Notes: generated from the sequence alone by a model not told the origin. A stretch of 64,000 nucleotides of DNA from Winogradskyella arenosi (GCF_003337305.1 NZ_QPJO01000003.1:1-64000); one strand, 5' to 3'; shown: positions 8,170-17,676, numbered from the stretch's first letter. Numbers and translations are program-made.

Positions 8170-9435
8170 TTAGGTCTTCTGCTTTTTCTTTTTTGCCGCA
8201 GGAAATAACACATTATTTAAAATTAAGCGATATCCTGGCGAGGTAGGATGTAAATCTAATTCCGTTTTAGGATCTCCCACTTTATGGGTATAATCCTCTG
8301 GATCGTGACCGCCATAAAAGGTAAAAAATCCTTTTCCTTTAATACCGTGGATGTATTTGGCTTCTCCATTGGTTCTGTTTTCACCCATAACCAAAACATT
8401 TGATTTGATAAGCCCTCTAGAAAATGAGGTTGTTTGTCCCATAAAACCTTTCACTAACGCGGTATGGTTTTGCGTTAACATAGTAGGAATAGGATCCCAT
8501 TTTGCAGAATATTCCATTAAGGAGAAATAATCTGTCATTTTGGGAATATGGCGTTTATTGGTCATATCTATAGAAGAAAACTCATAGACATTAGGATTAC
8601 GTTCTAATATATAATCTTTAAAGGCGAAAGTTTTGGTATAATCTATTTTAGTTTGATAGCCGGGATCACTACCATCACCATCAAACATAGGTTCGCAGAT
8701 GTCTACACCTTCTGCGGATAAAGCGATATCAAAGCTATCGGTCGCTGAGCACATGGCAAACATAAATCCGCCACCAACAACATAATCTCTTATTTTTAAG
8801 GAGACCGCTAATTTCTCTTCAGAAACTTTGGCATAGCCTAATTTCTGCGCTAAAGCTTCAGCATTCTTTTTCTCTTCTATATACCAAGCTGCCGCACGGT
8901 AATTCTTATAAAACTTACCATATTGCCCAGTAAAATCTTCATGGTGTAAATGCAACCAATCGTACAGCAGTAATTCGTCATTTAAAACGGCCTCATCATA
9001 AATGGTTTCATAAGGAATCTCTGCGTATGATAATACCATGGTAACGGCATCATCCCAAGGTTTAGTTCCGCTTGGTGTATAAACAGCAATTTTAGGAGCT
9101 TTTTCTAAAACAATAGCATCTTGATTTACGGCAGGGCTTGCAATATCTTGTAATATTTGTGCTGCCTTGGCATCGGAAATCACTTCAAAAGACACCCCTC
9201 TAATTTGGCATTCGCGTTGAATAATTTCGGCGTCGGGTAAGAGAAAAGCGCCACCTCTATAATTCAGCAGCCATTTTACTTTTAACTCACGTTCTAAGGT
9301 CCAATAGGTCACTCCGTAAGCTTTTAAGTGATTTTCTTGTGATTCTGCATCCATCGGAATAAGAATGTAAGACGCATAGGTCTTCATGCTTAAAACAAGG
9401 AAAAAACATAAAAGGACAATTTTCTTCAAGTTCAT
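8170..9435 (-). CDS. Secreted protein of unknown function, GATase1/ThuA-like C-terminal half
   Basis: A 421-residue exported protein with signal peptide MNLKKIVLLCFFLVLSMKTYAS. I believe relatives in Flavobacteria carry the label asparagine synthetase B, but no N-terminal nucleophile cysteine, ATP-pyrophosphatase loop or other AsnB motif is visible. What I see suggests a class I glutamine-amidotransferase-like fold: GGGFMFAMCSATDS resembles a nucleophile elbow with a cysteine, and GKGFFTFYGGHDPEDY resembles the His-containing end of ThuA-type domains. It stops 1 bp before the kinase gene start, so the three genes probably form one operon. The function is not known. Confidence 0.7.
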   Translation of the reverse strand: MNLKKIVLLCFFLVLSMKTYASYILIPMDAESQENHLKAYGVTYWTLERELKVKWLLNYRGGAFLLPDAEIIQRECQIRGVSFEVISDAKAAQILQDIASPAVNQDAIVLEKAPKIAVYTPSGTKPWDDAVTMVLSYAEIPYETIYDEAVLNDELLLYDWLHLHHEDFTGQYGKFYKNYRAAAWYIEEKKNAEALAQKLGYAKVSEEKLAVSLKIRDYVVGGGFMFAMCSATDSFDIALSAEGVDICEPMFDGDGSDPGYQTKIDYTKTFAFKDYILERNPNVYEFSSIDMTNKRHIPKMTDYFSLMEYSAKWDPIPTMLTQNHTALVKGFMGQTTSFSRGLIKSNVLVMGENRTNGEAKYIHGIKGKGFFTFYGGHDPEDYTHKVGDPKTELDLHPTSPGYRLILNNVLFPAAKKKKQKT

Positions 9436-9534
9436 AATTTTATGAACCGAATATAATTAATTTTTAGGCGTTAAGGCCTGAATTTATTATTCTTTTAAGA
9501 CCCAAGGCACTTCTAAATGACAGATTGCTAGCTT

Positions 9535-10569
9535 TTAATTTAATTCGGTTTCGTTGCCAGAGAGCAAACTTGCTATGAGTTTAGTCCCTTCAAATTGCTC
9601 TAGAATAATCTTCACAAATACGGTAATAGGAATGGCCATTATTAAGCCTGGAATTCCCCATAGGAAGCCCCAGAACATCAGCATTACTAAAACTGCGATG
9701 ATATTTATAGAGAACGATTTCCCCATAAAAACAGGTTCTAAAATAGCGCCAAACGTTACTTGTACCATAGAAATCGCTATAATAAAGAAGAACAGCGTAC
9801 TTGTTGGATCGAGCTCTACAAAGGCGAAAATAGACAACATAATTACAGAAATAAACGAGCCTACCATTTGTACAAAATTTATGGTAAAGGCAAATAGCCC
9901 CCAAAAGATTGGGAAGCTCACATCAAAGAACACACACATTAGTCCTGTAAAAATACCTGTTAAAGCACTAACTAAAACTTTAACCTTGATGAATTTTATA
10001 AGATCTTTTTCAATCTTCATAAAGGTTTTAACCGAGGTATGCTTTCGTTTTAAGATGGTATTGTTCAGTAATTTATGGACATTGATAGACTCTGCAAGCC
10101 ATAAGACGACGAAGAAGACCGTCATTAATAAGCCTGTTAGAAAGGAGTTTAAAAATCCTAAGGTAGAGCCGAGATTTTCCTTTTGAAAGAATTGCCCAAG
10201 GAGTCCATGCTCTTGCTCTACAACGATTCCGAAATTATCAAACAAATAGACTTTGAGGTCTGCTATTTTTACTTCTGCTTTCATAAGAAACTCCGTATTA
10301 TTCGCCAGAATTTGCTTGCTTGAAAGTTGCACCAACTCTACCCCAATTTTAAGGCCTATAGTTACCAAAAGCAATACGATAATAATACTGACTACTTTAG
10401 GTACATTTCTACGCCCTAACCATCGCATTAAGGGTAAAAACAATAAAGCTATAAACATTGAAAAGATCAATGGAATAAAAATAAAAGACAAGATCTTAAG
10501 TAAGTAAAATACTAAAGGAACTGTAATAATTAACAACAAAATGTTTGTTGTACGTCTTTGTTCTAACAT
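9535..10569 (-). CDS. AI-2E family transporter (PerM-like permease)
   Basis: Integral membrane protein of 344 residues. Hydrophobic segments include NILLLIITVPLVFYLLKIL, FIFIPLIFSMFIALLFLPL, VVSIIIVLLLVTIGL, LTGLLMTVFFVVLWLAES and several more in the C-terminal half ending near PGLIMAIPITVFVKIILEQF, which is characteristic of the AI-2E/PerM family. Members have been linked to AI-2 export or to ion transport; the substrate here is unknown. A TATCTTTG -7 element lies at 10598-10605, just upstream of the start. It is probably a single-gene unit. Confidence 0.88.
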   Translation of the reverse strand: MLEQRRTTNILLLIITVPLVFYLLKILSFIFIPLIFSMFIALLFLPLMRWLGRRNVPKVVSIIIVLLLVTIGLKIGVELVQLSSKQILANNTEFLMKAEVKIADLKVYLFDNFGIVVEQEHGLLGQFFQKENLGSTLGFLNSFLTGLLMTVFFVVLWLAESINVHKLLNNTILKRKHTSVKTFMKIEKDLIKFIKVKVLVSALTGIFTGLMCVFFDVSFPIFWGLFAFTINFVQMVGSFISVIMLSIFAFVELDPTSTLFFFIIAISMVQVTFGAILEPVFMGKSFSINIIAVLVMLMFWGFLWGIPGLIMAIPITVFVKIILEQFEGTKLIASLLSGNETELN

Positions 10570-10597
10570 GAGGCATATTTGTTTTAACTACAAAGTT

Positions 10598-10605
10598 CAA
10601 AGATA
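10598..10605 (-). promoter_or_regulatory. -7 element upstream of the AI-2E permease
   Basis: TATCTTTG on the minus strand, placing the start point near 10592 and giving a leader of about 23 nt. No clear TTG was found at the -33 position. Confidence 0.45.
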
Positions 10606-10639
10606 AGTTAAATACAGATTTCATTTCTATAAAATCCCT

Positions 10640-12172
10640 TTAAAAAGGAACTCCATCATCTTCGGGTCCATCAAAAGCATCAGAAGGTGAAGGAAACTTA
10701 TCTGGAGTGAAGGTATTCTCAGTTCCGGATTCGTTCATTTTAGAATGAAATTCACCGAATGGCGTATCAAAATCATCCAAATTCTCAAATTTACCGAGGT
10801 GTCCAACGAATTTAAGTCTAATATTTTCTAGTCCACCATTTCTATGTTTCGCAACAATAAACTCCCCTTGACCTTCGGTTGGAGAACGCTCTTCGTCATC
10901 CCACTCGTCAATTTTATAGTATTCGGGTCTATAGATAAACGACACAATATCGGCATCTTGCTCAATCGCTCCAGATTCACGTAAATCTGATAGTAAAGGA
11001 CGTTTACTACCTCCACGCGTTTCAACGGCACGAGATAACTGTGATAAGGCAATTACCGGTACACTTAATTCTTTTGCTAAAGCTTTAAGGTTACGCGAAA
11101 TCATCGATATTTCTTGTTCACGATTTCCACCTTTCTGACTTCCTCCTGCGGTCATTAATTGCAAATAATCAATCATAATCATTTTAATGCCGTATTGCGA
11201 GGCTAAACGTCTAGCTTTCGCCCTTAAATCGAAAATAGAAAGTGATGGTGTATCATCAATATATAATGGGGCATTTTCTAATGCCTTCACTTTAACATTT
11301 AATTGCTCCCACTCATGCTTCTCTAATTTCCCTGTTCTTAATTTCTCTGAAGACAAGGTTGTTTCACTAGAAATAAGACGGGTAATTAACTGTACAGAAG
11401 ACATCTCTAAAGAGAAAAAGGCTACAGGAATATTACTATCTACGGCCATGTTACGGGCCATTGTTAGTGTAATTGCTGTTTTACCCATACCAGGACGAGC
11501 TGCAACAATAATTAAATCACTAGGTTGCCACCCCGAGGTAAGCTCATCGAGCTTATCAAACCCAGTAGGAATACCACTCATTCCCTCTTTATTGGACATT
11601 TCTTCAATCTTCTTTTTAGCTTGAATTACCAAACTTTGAGCCGATTCTGTAGATTTCTTTACGTTACCTTGGGTGACTTCATAAAGCTTTGCTTCCGCAG
11701 TATCTAAGAGATCAAAAACGTCTTTTGTTTCATCGTAAGCTTCTTCAATAATTTCGTTTGAAATTTTAATTAAACTACGCTGAATGAATTTCTGAAGAAT
11801 AATACGCGCATGAAATTCTATATGGGCAGAAGATGACACACGTTGTGTTAACGAAATCAAATAAAAATCACCTCCAGAAGCTTCTAACTTCTGATCTTTT
11901 TTTAATTGACTCGATACGGTAAGTAAATCGATAGGTTCACTGTTTTCAAATAACTTGAAAATAGCTTCGAAGATGTATTTATGCGCTTCTTTATAGAAGG
12001 CTTCAGGGCTTAAAATATCGATAACTTCATCAACCCCTTTTTTATCAATCATCATGGCACCTAAAACAACCTCCTCTAAATCAGTTGCCTGTGGTGGTAT
12101 TTTTCCTTTTTCTAAATTGATAATGGTGCCTTTATCAACTTTATAGCCTTGTACTGGATTGGGTTGTTTCAT
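10640..12172 (-). CDS. dnaB: Replicative DNA helicase DnaB
   Basis: Hexameric 5'-3' helicase that unwinds DNA ahead of the replisome. The N-terminal primase-binding domain begins near PPQATDLEEVVLGAMM, and the RecA-type ATPase domain has Walker A ARPGMGKTAITLTMA, Walker B MIMIDYLQLM and the arginine-finger region EIEQDADIVSFIYRPEYY. I start at the ATG at 12172 (510 residues). A TTG three codons further upstream lies inside the promoter -7 element and cannot be the normal start. An acidic C-terminal tail ends DGPEDDGVPF. No intein is present. Confidence 0.96.
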   Translation of the reverse strand: MKQPNPVQGYKVDKGTIINLEKGKIPPQATDLEEVVLGAMMIDKKGVDEVIDILSPEAFYKEAHKYIFEAIFKLFENSEPIDLLTVSSQLKKDQKLEASGGDFYLISLTQRVSSSAHIEFHARIILQKFIQRSLIKISNEIIEEAYDETKDVFDLLDTAEAKLYEVTQGNVKKSTESAQSLVIQAKKKIEEMSNKEGMSGIPTGFDKLDELTSGWQPSDLIIVAARPGMGKTAITLTMARNMAVDSNIPVAFFSLEMSSVQLITRLISSETTLSSEKLRTGKLEKHEWEQLNVKVKALENAPLYIDDTPSLSIFDLRAKARRLASQYGIKMIMIDYLQLMTAGGSQKGGNREQEISMISRNLKALAKELSVPVIALSQLSRAVETRGGSKRPLLSDLRESGAIEQDADIVSFIYRPEYYKIDEWDDEERSPTEGQGEFIVAKHRNGGLENIRLKFVGHLGKFENLDDFDTPFGEFHSKMNESGTENTFTPDKFPSPSDAFDGPEDDGVPF

Positions 12173-12178
12173 AAGTGA

Positions 12179-12207
12179 CAAAAGTAGTTAAATACTACTG
12201 ACCAAAT
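12179..12207 (-). promoter_or_regulatory. dnaB promoter
   Basis: On the minus strand TTTG (12204-12207), a 17-nt spacer, and TACTTTTG (12179-12186). The predicted start point falls only a few bases before the dnaB ATG at 12172, so the message would be leaderless or nearly so if this promoter is the main one. Confidence 0.55.
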
Positions 12208-12285
12208 GCAGATAATCGGATACTGATTTCAACAAATCGTCAACAGTCTAACTGTTAATAACTCTTTTTTATTGTTAATAGTGCC

Positions 12286-12316
12286 AAAAAAAACCGAAGC
12301 TTTAACTTCAGTTTTT
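12286..12316 (-). terminator. Terminator of the tgt-accA operon
   Basis: AAAAAC-c-GAAG (left) and CTTC-a-GTTTTT (right) form a stem with one mismatch around CTTTAA. On the minus strand it ends in a run of eight T. It lies about 30 bp after the accA stop codon. Confidence 0.8.
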
Positions 12317-12343
12317 CAGGTAATTGCAATGTTTATGGTGGTT

Positions 12344-13297
12344 TTAATCCTTGTAAACTCCCATATCATCATACTTGGCCATACGCTGACTTACTAAGTC
12401 TGCTGGCTCTAAAACTTTTAATTCGTCGTAAGCTTTAACGATAGCATTTTTTACCGCAGAAAATGTTTTATCTCTATCGGTATGTGCCCCACCAAGTGGT
12501 TCTTTAATAATCGCATCAACAAGTTTCATACGCTTCATATCCTTAGCGGTTAACTTAAGGGCTTCAGCGGCTTGCTCTTTATACTCCCAACTTCTCCATA
12601 ATATTGAAGAACAAGATTCTGGTGAAATTACCGAGTACCATGTGTTTTCTAACATCATTACACGATCTCCAACACCAATACCTAAAGCACCTCCTGAAGC
12701 ACCTTCACCAATAATAATGGTAATAATAGGAACTTTTAAGCGTGCCATTTCTAAGATATTTCTAGCAATAGCTTCTCCTTGACCACGTTCTTCAGCCTCT
12801 AATCCTGGATAAGCACCCGGAGTGTCAATTAAAGTCACCACAGGAATTCCAAATTTTTCAGCCGATTTCATTAAACGTAAAGCTTTACGGTAACCTTCTG
12901 GATTAGACATCCCGAAATTACGGTACTGTCTTGTTTTGGTATTGAAACCTTTTTGCTGTCCGATAAACATATAAGATTGATCACCGATTTTACCCAGTCC
13001 ACCAATCATAGCTTTATCATCTTTTACATTTCGATCTCCATGTAACTCTAACCATGTGTCGCCACATAGCGCTTTAATATGATCTAATGTATAAGGCCTA
13101 TTAGGATGACGAGACAACTGAACACGTTGCCAAGCCGTCAGGTTCTTATAAATTTCTTTCTTAGTTTCAGCGAGCTTTTTTTCAATTTGTTTACAGGTTT
13201 CAGTAACATCGACTTCACTTTCTTTTCCTATAATCTCACACTTATCTAGCTGCTGCTCTAGTTCTTTTATGGGTAATTCAAACTCTAAGTATTCCAT
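12344..13297 (-). CDS. accA: Acetyl-CoA carboxylase carboxyltransferase subunit alpha
   Basis: With AccD it transfers the carboxyl group from biotin to acetyl-CoA, the committed step of fatty acid synthesis. The 317 residues are normal for the family: a helical N-terminus ([20 protein letters not shown]), [20 protein letters not shown], then the crotonase-like core with [28 protein letters not shown] and [23 protein letters not shown]. It is the last gene of the tgt-lptG-EamA-accA run, 58 bp after the EamA gene, and is followed by a terminator. Confidence 0.97.
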   Translation of the reverse strand: MEYLEFELPIKELEQQLDKCEIIGKESEVDVTETCKQIEKKLAETKKEIYKNLTAWQRVQLSRHPNRPYTLDHIKALCGDTWLELHGDRNVKDDKAMIGGLGKIGDQSYMFIGQQKGFNTKTRQYRNFGMSNPEGYRKALRLMKSAEKFGIPVVTLIDTPGAYPGLEAEERGQGEAIARNILEMARLKVPIITIIIGEGASGGALGIGVGDRVMMLENTWYSVISPESCSSILWRSWEYKEQAAEALKLTAKDMKRMKLVDAIIKEPLGGAHTDRDKTFSAVKNAIVKAYDELKVLEPADLVSQRMAKYDDMGVYKD

Positions 13298-13355
13298 ACA
13301 ATTTGAAATTAGTTTTTCTCTTTAGTTAGTATTTAAGGGTACAAATATAAAAACT

Positions 13356-14264
13356 TTAATCGGGAATACGTTCGGTTTTAGTTCTTCGTCTCTTATAGTT
13401 TTTAAAAATTGCATCAAATAAAACCGTAACCAAAACAAGCACAGCGCCTAGATAAAATTGTGGAGACATTTTTTCGGTCTCCGGAAAAAGCATCAGAGCA
13501 AAGGCAATGCTATAAACCGGTTCTAAATTATAGCTGATAATCACCGTAAATGGGCTTATATATCGCATGACGTGTACCGAACCTATAAACGCATAGGCTG
13601 TACAGATGGAAGCGAGAATAAAAAGGTAGATCCAGTCGGCAGTTGAAAGGTTGAAAAAGGCTGCGTTAAACTGTCTCCCCGACACTAATATAAAGAGCGT
13701 AAGGAAGGCTACCCCACTAACAAACTCATAAAACGAAATTACAGAAGCGGTATGTTTTTCTATAAACCGACCATTAATAACCGCGAATAAGGTGGATAAC
13801 AAGGCCGAAATTAGCCCCAGCACAATACCATTAACATAGCCCATTTGGCTACTGGTAATTAAAAAGACCCCAATAATAACTATTATTCCGAAGATAATTT
13901 CTGAAGCAAAAACACGTCGTTTAAAAAATAAGGGTTCTATAAAAGAGGCAAAAAATGCCCCTGACGAAAACATCGCTAACGCAATTGAGACGTTAGACTG
14001 GTTTATGGCTTCAAAAAAAGTAATCCAATGCAGGGCTATAATCACACCCGCTACTGAAAACTGTAAAAATGTTTTCTTAGAAATTTTGAGATTTACGCCA
14101 ACAATTTTAATGTAAACAAACATTAAAATACCGGCCATTACCATTCTAAACCACACTAATTCTATGGCGCCAATGGTAATAAGTTCGCCTAAAATTGCTG
14201 TAAAACCAGCAATTAAAACGAGAACATGAAGCTGTAGGTAGTGTTTTAGCTTAGCGTTTGGCAT
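13356..14264 (-). CDS. EamA/DMT-family transporter
   Basis: Inner-membrane drug/metabolite-type transporter of 302 residues with about ten hydrophobic helices in two EamA repeats, for example LHVLVLIAGFTAILGELITI, VIIALHWITFFEAINQSNVSIA in the first and the second running to YLGAVLVLVTVLFDAIF. The ALHWITFFEAI...SNVSIA segment is typical of the superfamily. Its start lies inside the end of lptG (14-bp overlap), suggesting translational coupling. The substrate cannot be inferred; export of an amino acid or metabolite is common for this group. Confidence 0.88.
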   Translation of the reverse strand: MPNAKLKHYLQLHVLVLIAGFTAILGELITIGAIELVWFRMVMAGILMFVYIKIVGVNLKISKKTFLQFSVAGVIIALHWITFFEAINQSNVSIALAMFSSGAFFASFIEPLFFKRRVFASEIIFGIIVIIGVFLITSSQMGYVNGIVLGLISALLSTLFAVINGRFIEKHTASVISFYEFVSGVAFLTLFILVSGRQFNAAFFNLSTADWIYLFILASICTAYAFIGSVHVMRYISPFTVIISYNLEPVYSIAFALMLFPETEKMSPQFYLGAVLVLVTVLFDAIFKNYKRRRTKTERIPD

Positions 14265-15327
14265 TTTGCAGCAGATAAATGGCTAAGATACCAAAGATAA
14301 CATTAGGAAACCATACCGCCACCATAGCCGGAAAATTAGACTGTTCTGCCATCACTCCAAAGACCTTATCAAAAAATACATAAATCATGGCAATCGCAAT
14401 ACCGAAGGCCAGGTTTACCCCCATCCCTCCACGACGTTTAACCGAAGATACGGCAACAGCAATAATGGTTAGAATAAATATAGAAACAGGTAAACTCCAT
14501 TTCTTTAATTTAACCACTTCATACCGGCCAATATTAGGCGAACCTCTACGTTTTTCAGCTGCAATAAACTTTAATAGCTCACCGTAAGATTTAGTTTCTG
14601 CGGCATATTCCACAGGTGTTAAGTCTTCAAGTTCAAAAGGGAATTGCATGAGTTGATTGGTATGTTTTTCTACTGTTTCTATTCCGTTATTAAAGCTACG
14701 TTTTAAATACGTAGTAAGCCTATAGGCTGAATCTTTTTCTATATAACGAATTCTATCAGCAAAGATCTTGTACTTCAATTCATTTCCTTCAAAGTGCTCG
14801 TAAGTAAAGTTTAAGCCCGATTTATTTTTAGGAATAAAATTACTTACATAAATATAATCGTTATCATTAATTTGCTGATAGACATCCCTAGTCTGTTGTA
14901 CCGATTTATTTTTCTTGAGATATTTAAATTTAAATTCATTAAACCCCTGACTAGCAATCGGTGCCAAATACATTCCTAAAAACATAGCAAAGAGCGCTAC
15001 AACGGTGGCTCCTATCATATAAGGTCTTAAAAATCTTGAAAAAGAAACCCCTGAACTTAAAAAAGCGACGATTTCTGTATTATTCGCCAATTTTGAGGTG
15101 AACCAAATTACAGAAAGGAACAGGAATAAAGGAAATAACAAATTCGCGAAATACACCGTAAAATCCAGATAATAGAATGCCACTTCTGAGAACGGCACGT
15201 TATTTTCTAGCATTTTCCCTACTTTTTCGGCTAAATCTACCGTTATTCCAATAGGAACAAACAGCAATAACATCATTAGAAATGTAAATAAATACCGTTT
15301 AATTATGTACCAATCAAGTATTTTCAA
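14251..15327 (-). CDS. lptG: LptF/LptG-family permease (LptG-like)
   Basis: Inner-membrane subunit of the LPS transport ABC machine that extracts lipopolysaccharide for delivery to the outer membrane. The 358 residues have the family architecture: three N-terminal helices (MKILDWYIIKRYLFTFLMMLLLF, a segment near 55-80, one near 100-120), a periplasmic jellyroll-like domain (about 130-270) and three C-terminal helices (near 275-355). A second, longer family member lies at 57275-59287, so the two would form the permease heterodimer. Which is strictly LptF or LptG is not decided by sequence alone. It starts 44 bp after tgt. Confidence 0.85.
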   Translation of the reverse strand: MKILDWYIIKRYLFTFLMMLLLFVPIGITVDLAEKVGKMLENNVPFSEVAFYYLDFTVYFANLLFPLFLFLSVIWFTSKLANNTEIVAFLSSGVSFSRFLRPYMIGATVVALFAMFLGMYLAPIASQGFNEFKFKYLKKNKSVQQTRDVYQQINDNDYIYVSNFIPKNKSGLNFTYEHFEGNELKYKIFADRIRYIEKDSAYRLTTYLKRSFNNGIETVEKHTNQLMQFPFELEDLTPVEYAAETKSYGELLKFIAAEKRRGSPNIGRYEVVKLKKWSLPVSIFILTIIAVAVSSVKRRGGMGVNLAFGIAIAMIYVFFDKVFGVMAEQSNFPAMVAVWFPNVIFGILAIYLLQNAKR

Positions 15328-15371
15328 GGTCTTGCGTTGTTATAAATTTGTGAGTGTATTACGAATTAGGA

Positions 15372-16502
15372 TTATAACCTATTATCCATTTGCTTTACCA
15401 TCTTATCTTTCCATTCTCTAAAGTCACCAGCAATAATATGCTTTCTCGCTTCTCGCGTTAACCAAAGGTAAAATCCTAAATTGTGAATGGTAGCAATCTG
15501 CTTCCCTAACAATTCATTTACGGTAAATAAGTGTCTTAAATAGGCTTTACTATACTCTGTATCTACAAAGGTAATTCCCATTTCATCAATCGGTGAAAAG
15601 TCATTAGCCCATTTTAAATTCTTAATATTTATAGACCCATGTGCTGTAAATAACATACCATTTCTAGCATTACGCGTTGGCATCACACAGTCAAACATAT
15701 CTACACCTAAAGCAATATTTTCTAAAATATTGATTGGTGTTCCCACTCCCATTAAGTAACGCGGTTTGTCTTCTGGTAAAATGCTACATACCACATCGGT
15801 CATGGCGTACATTTCCTCCGCTGGCTCCCCTACAGAAAGTCCTCCAATGGCGTTTCCTTCAGCACCTGCATTGGCGATGTATTCTGCCGATTGTTTTCTT
15901 AAGTCTTTATACGTACTCCCTTGAACAATAGGAAAAAAGGTTTGTTCATAATCATAAGTAAACGGGGTCTTTTTTAAATGTGTTAAACAACGTTCTAACC
16001 AACGATGCGTCATGTGCATAGAGCGTTTCGCATAGTTATAATCGCATGGATAAGGTGTACATTCATCAAAAGCCATAATGATATCGGCCCCAATACTTCG
16101 TTGTACCTCCATTACATTTTCGGGTGTAAACACATGGTAACTCCCATCAATATGGGACTTAAATTTTACCCCTTCCTCTTTAATCTTACGGTTAGAGGAT
16201 AACGAATAAACCTGATACCCACCAGAATCGGTTAAAATATTACGATCCCAGTTCATAAATTTATGCAACCCTCCGGCTTGTTCTAATATTGGCGTTTGCG
16301 GTCTAAGGTAGAGATGGTAAGTATTCCCTAAAATAATATCGGGATTAATATCGTTTTTTAATTCGCGTTGGTGCACCCCTTTTACCGAGGCTACAGTACC
16401 AACAGGCATAAAAATTGGGGTTTCTATCTTACCGTGATCTGTGGTGATTACTCCGGCTCTGGCCTTAGATTGCTTATCTTGTGCTACTCTTTGAAATTTC
16501 AT
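15372..16502 (-). CDS. tgt: tRNA-guanine transglycosylase
   Basis: Replaces guanine-34 of Asp, Asn, His and Tyr tRNAs with the queuosine precursor preQ1. The 376 residues align well with the bacterial enzyme: GNTYHLYLRPQ, ILTDSGGYQVYSL (D92), the substrate loop GGLSVGEP, and the catalytic segment GVDMFDCVMPTRNARNG (about 266-282). The usual zinc motif C-x-C-x2-C is absent; the region reads DFSPIDEMGITFVDTEYSKA with no cysteine, although the later histidine (H340, TIHNL) is kept. I recall the same loss in other Bacteroidetes sequences, so it is probably lineage-typical. First gene of an operon with lptG, an EamA gene and accA. Confidence 0.95.
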   Translation of the reverse strand: MKFQRVAQDKQSKARAGVITTDHGKIETPIFMPVGTVASVKGVHQRELKNDINPDIILGNTYHLYLRPQTPILEQAGGLHKFMNWDRNILTDSGGYQVYSLSSNRKIKEEGVKFKSHIDGSYHVFTPENVMEVQRSIGADIIMAFDECTPYPCDYNYAKRSMHMTHRWLERCLTHLKKTPFTYDYEQTFFPIVQGSTYKDLRKQSAEYIANAGAEGNAIGGLSVGEPAEEMYAMTDVVCSILPEDKPRYLMGVGTPINILENIALGVDMFDCVMPTRNARNGMLFTAHGSINIKNLKWANDFSPIDEMGITFVDTEYSKAYLRHLFTVNELLGKQIATIHNLGFYLWLTREARKHIIAGDFREWKDKMVKQMDNRL

Positions 16503-16599
16503 GTATTGTTTACTTATTATTTTTCAGAGGACACAAGTCGGTTGTAATTATTCATCGCTAATTTCAGCCTCCTTATTTCATGAATTGTAAGTGAGACGG

Positions 16600-16607
16600 C
16601 AAATATA
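16600..16607 (-). promoter_or_regulatory. -7 element upstream of tgt
   Basis: TATATTTG on the minus strand, about 98 bp before the tgt ATG. No TTG was found at the -33 position, so the promoter may be weak or activator-dependent. Confidence 0.4.
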
Positions 16608-16773
16608 AATAACTCTGTAAGATTCCCTCTTAAATTAGTTTTAAAAAAATATATCCTCAGTGTTTTCCCGCGATATTTTAATTTTTTTCAAGTAAAATCC
16701 CTACCAAAAATTAGAAATAAGAAAATATTGTTAGCAAATCTTGTAATTCGTTAATAAGTGCCTTACTCCAATC

Positions 16774-16805
16774 TTTGAATAAGTCCCTTTTAAAAGTTAT
16801 TTTTG
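16774..16805 (+). promoter_or_regulatory. Transketolase promoter
   Basis: TTTG (16774-16777), a 20-nt spacer and TATTTTTG (16798-16805) match the Bacteroidetes pattern. The start point would be near 16811, with a leader of about 20 nt before the ATG. Confidence 0.7.
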
Positions 16806-16830
16806 CAGCACAAAACTTAAGCAACATAAC

Positions 16831-17676
16831 ATGCCAAACATTAAAGAATTAAACGATTTAACAACCCAAGTTCGTAGAGATATTTTACGAATGGTACACA
16901 AAGTCAATTCTGGTCACCCAGGAGGATCATTAGGCTGTGCCGAATTTTTTGTTTCACTTTACAACGACATTTTAGAAACCAAAGACGGTTTTGATATGGA
17001 TGGTATTGGTGAAGATTTATTTTTCTTATCTAACGGTCATATCTCTCCTGTTTATTACAGTGTTTTAGCTAGAGCAGGATATTTCCCTGTTGAAGAACTA
17101 AACACGTTTAGACTTATAGACTCGCGTTTACAAGGTCACCCAACGACACACGAAGGTTTACCAGGAATCCGTATTGCTTCTGGATCATTAGGTCAAGGAA
17201 TGTCTGTAGCGATCGGTGCTGCACAAGCTAAGAAGTTAAACAATGACGATCATTTAGTTTACAGTCTTCATGGTGATGGTGAATTACAAGAAGGGCAAAA
17301 CTGGGAAGCTATTATGTATGCTTCAGCAAAAAAAGTAGATAACCTTATTTCTACAATTGATTTAAACCAGCAACAGATTGATGGTTCTACAGATGATGTA
17401 TTACCAATGGGAAGCCTTAGAGCTAAATTTGAAGCTTTTGGATGGACGGTTTTAGAAATTGAAGAAGGTAACAATGTGGAAGCTGTCTTAAAAGGAATGA
17501 AAGACGCTAAAGCCTTAACCGGACAAGGGAAACCTGTTTGTGTATTATTACATACGGTAATGGGTCATGGTGTTGATTTTATGATGCATACGCACGCTTG
17601 GCATGGTAAAGCTCCAAATGATGAGCAACTTGAAAACGGTTTAGCTCAAAATCCTGAAACATTAGGAGATTACTAA
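16831..17676 (+). CDS. Transketolase, N-terminal (TPP-binding) subunit
   Basis: The thiamine-pyrophosphate half of a two-subunit transketolase of the pentose phosphate pathway. At 281 residues it covers only the first domain: VNSGHPGGSLGCAEFF (about 25-40), the GQGMSVAIGAA segment, and the TPP motif GDGELQEGQNWEA with STIDLNQQQIDG as its end. A conserved histidine lies in HTVMGHGVDFMM. The pyrimidine-binding and C-terminal domains are encoded by the next gene, 43 bp downstream. Split transketolases of this kind are common in Bacteroidetes and archaea. Confidence 0.95.
   Translation: MPNIKELNDLTTQVRRDILRMVHKVNSGHPGGSLGCAEFFVSLYNDILETKDGFDMDGIGEDLFFLSNGHISPVYYSVLARAGYFPVEELNTFRLIDSRLQGHPTTHEGLPGIRIASGSLGQGMSVAIGAAQAKKLNNDDHLVYSLHGDGELQEGQNWEAIMYASAKKVDNLISTIDLNQQQIDGSTDDVLPMGSLRAKFEAFGWTVLEIEEGNNVEAVLKGMKDAKALTGQGKPVCVLLHTVMGHGVDFMMHTHAWHGKAPNDEQLENGLAQNPETLGDY

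Larger units (their letters stand above)
16503..16830. other. Divergent promoter region between tgt and transketolase
   Basis: 328 bp without a gene. It holds a TATATTTG -7 element for leftward transcription at 16600-16607 and a complete rightward promoter at 16774-16805. The remainder is AT-rich, with a T-rich block near 16640-16700 in which I see nothing specific. Confidence 0.6.

Noticed and set aside
9554..10186. 210-codon open frame on the plus strand
   Set aside because: It lies opposite the AI-2E permease gene, shows no family resemblance and follows the codon pattern of an antisense shadow.
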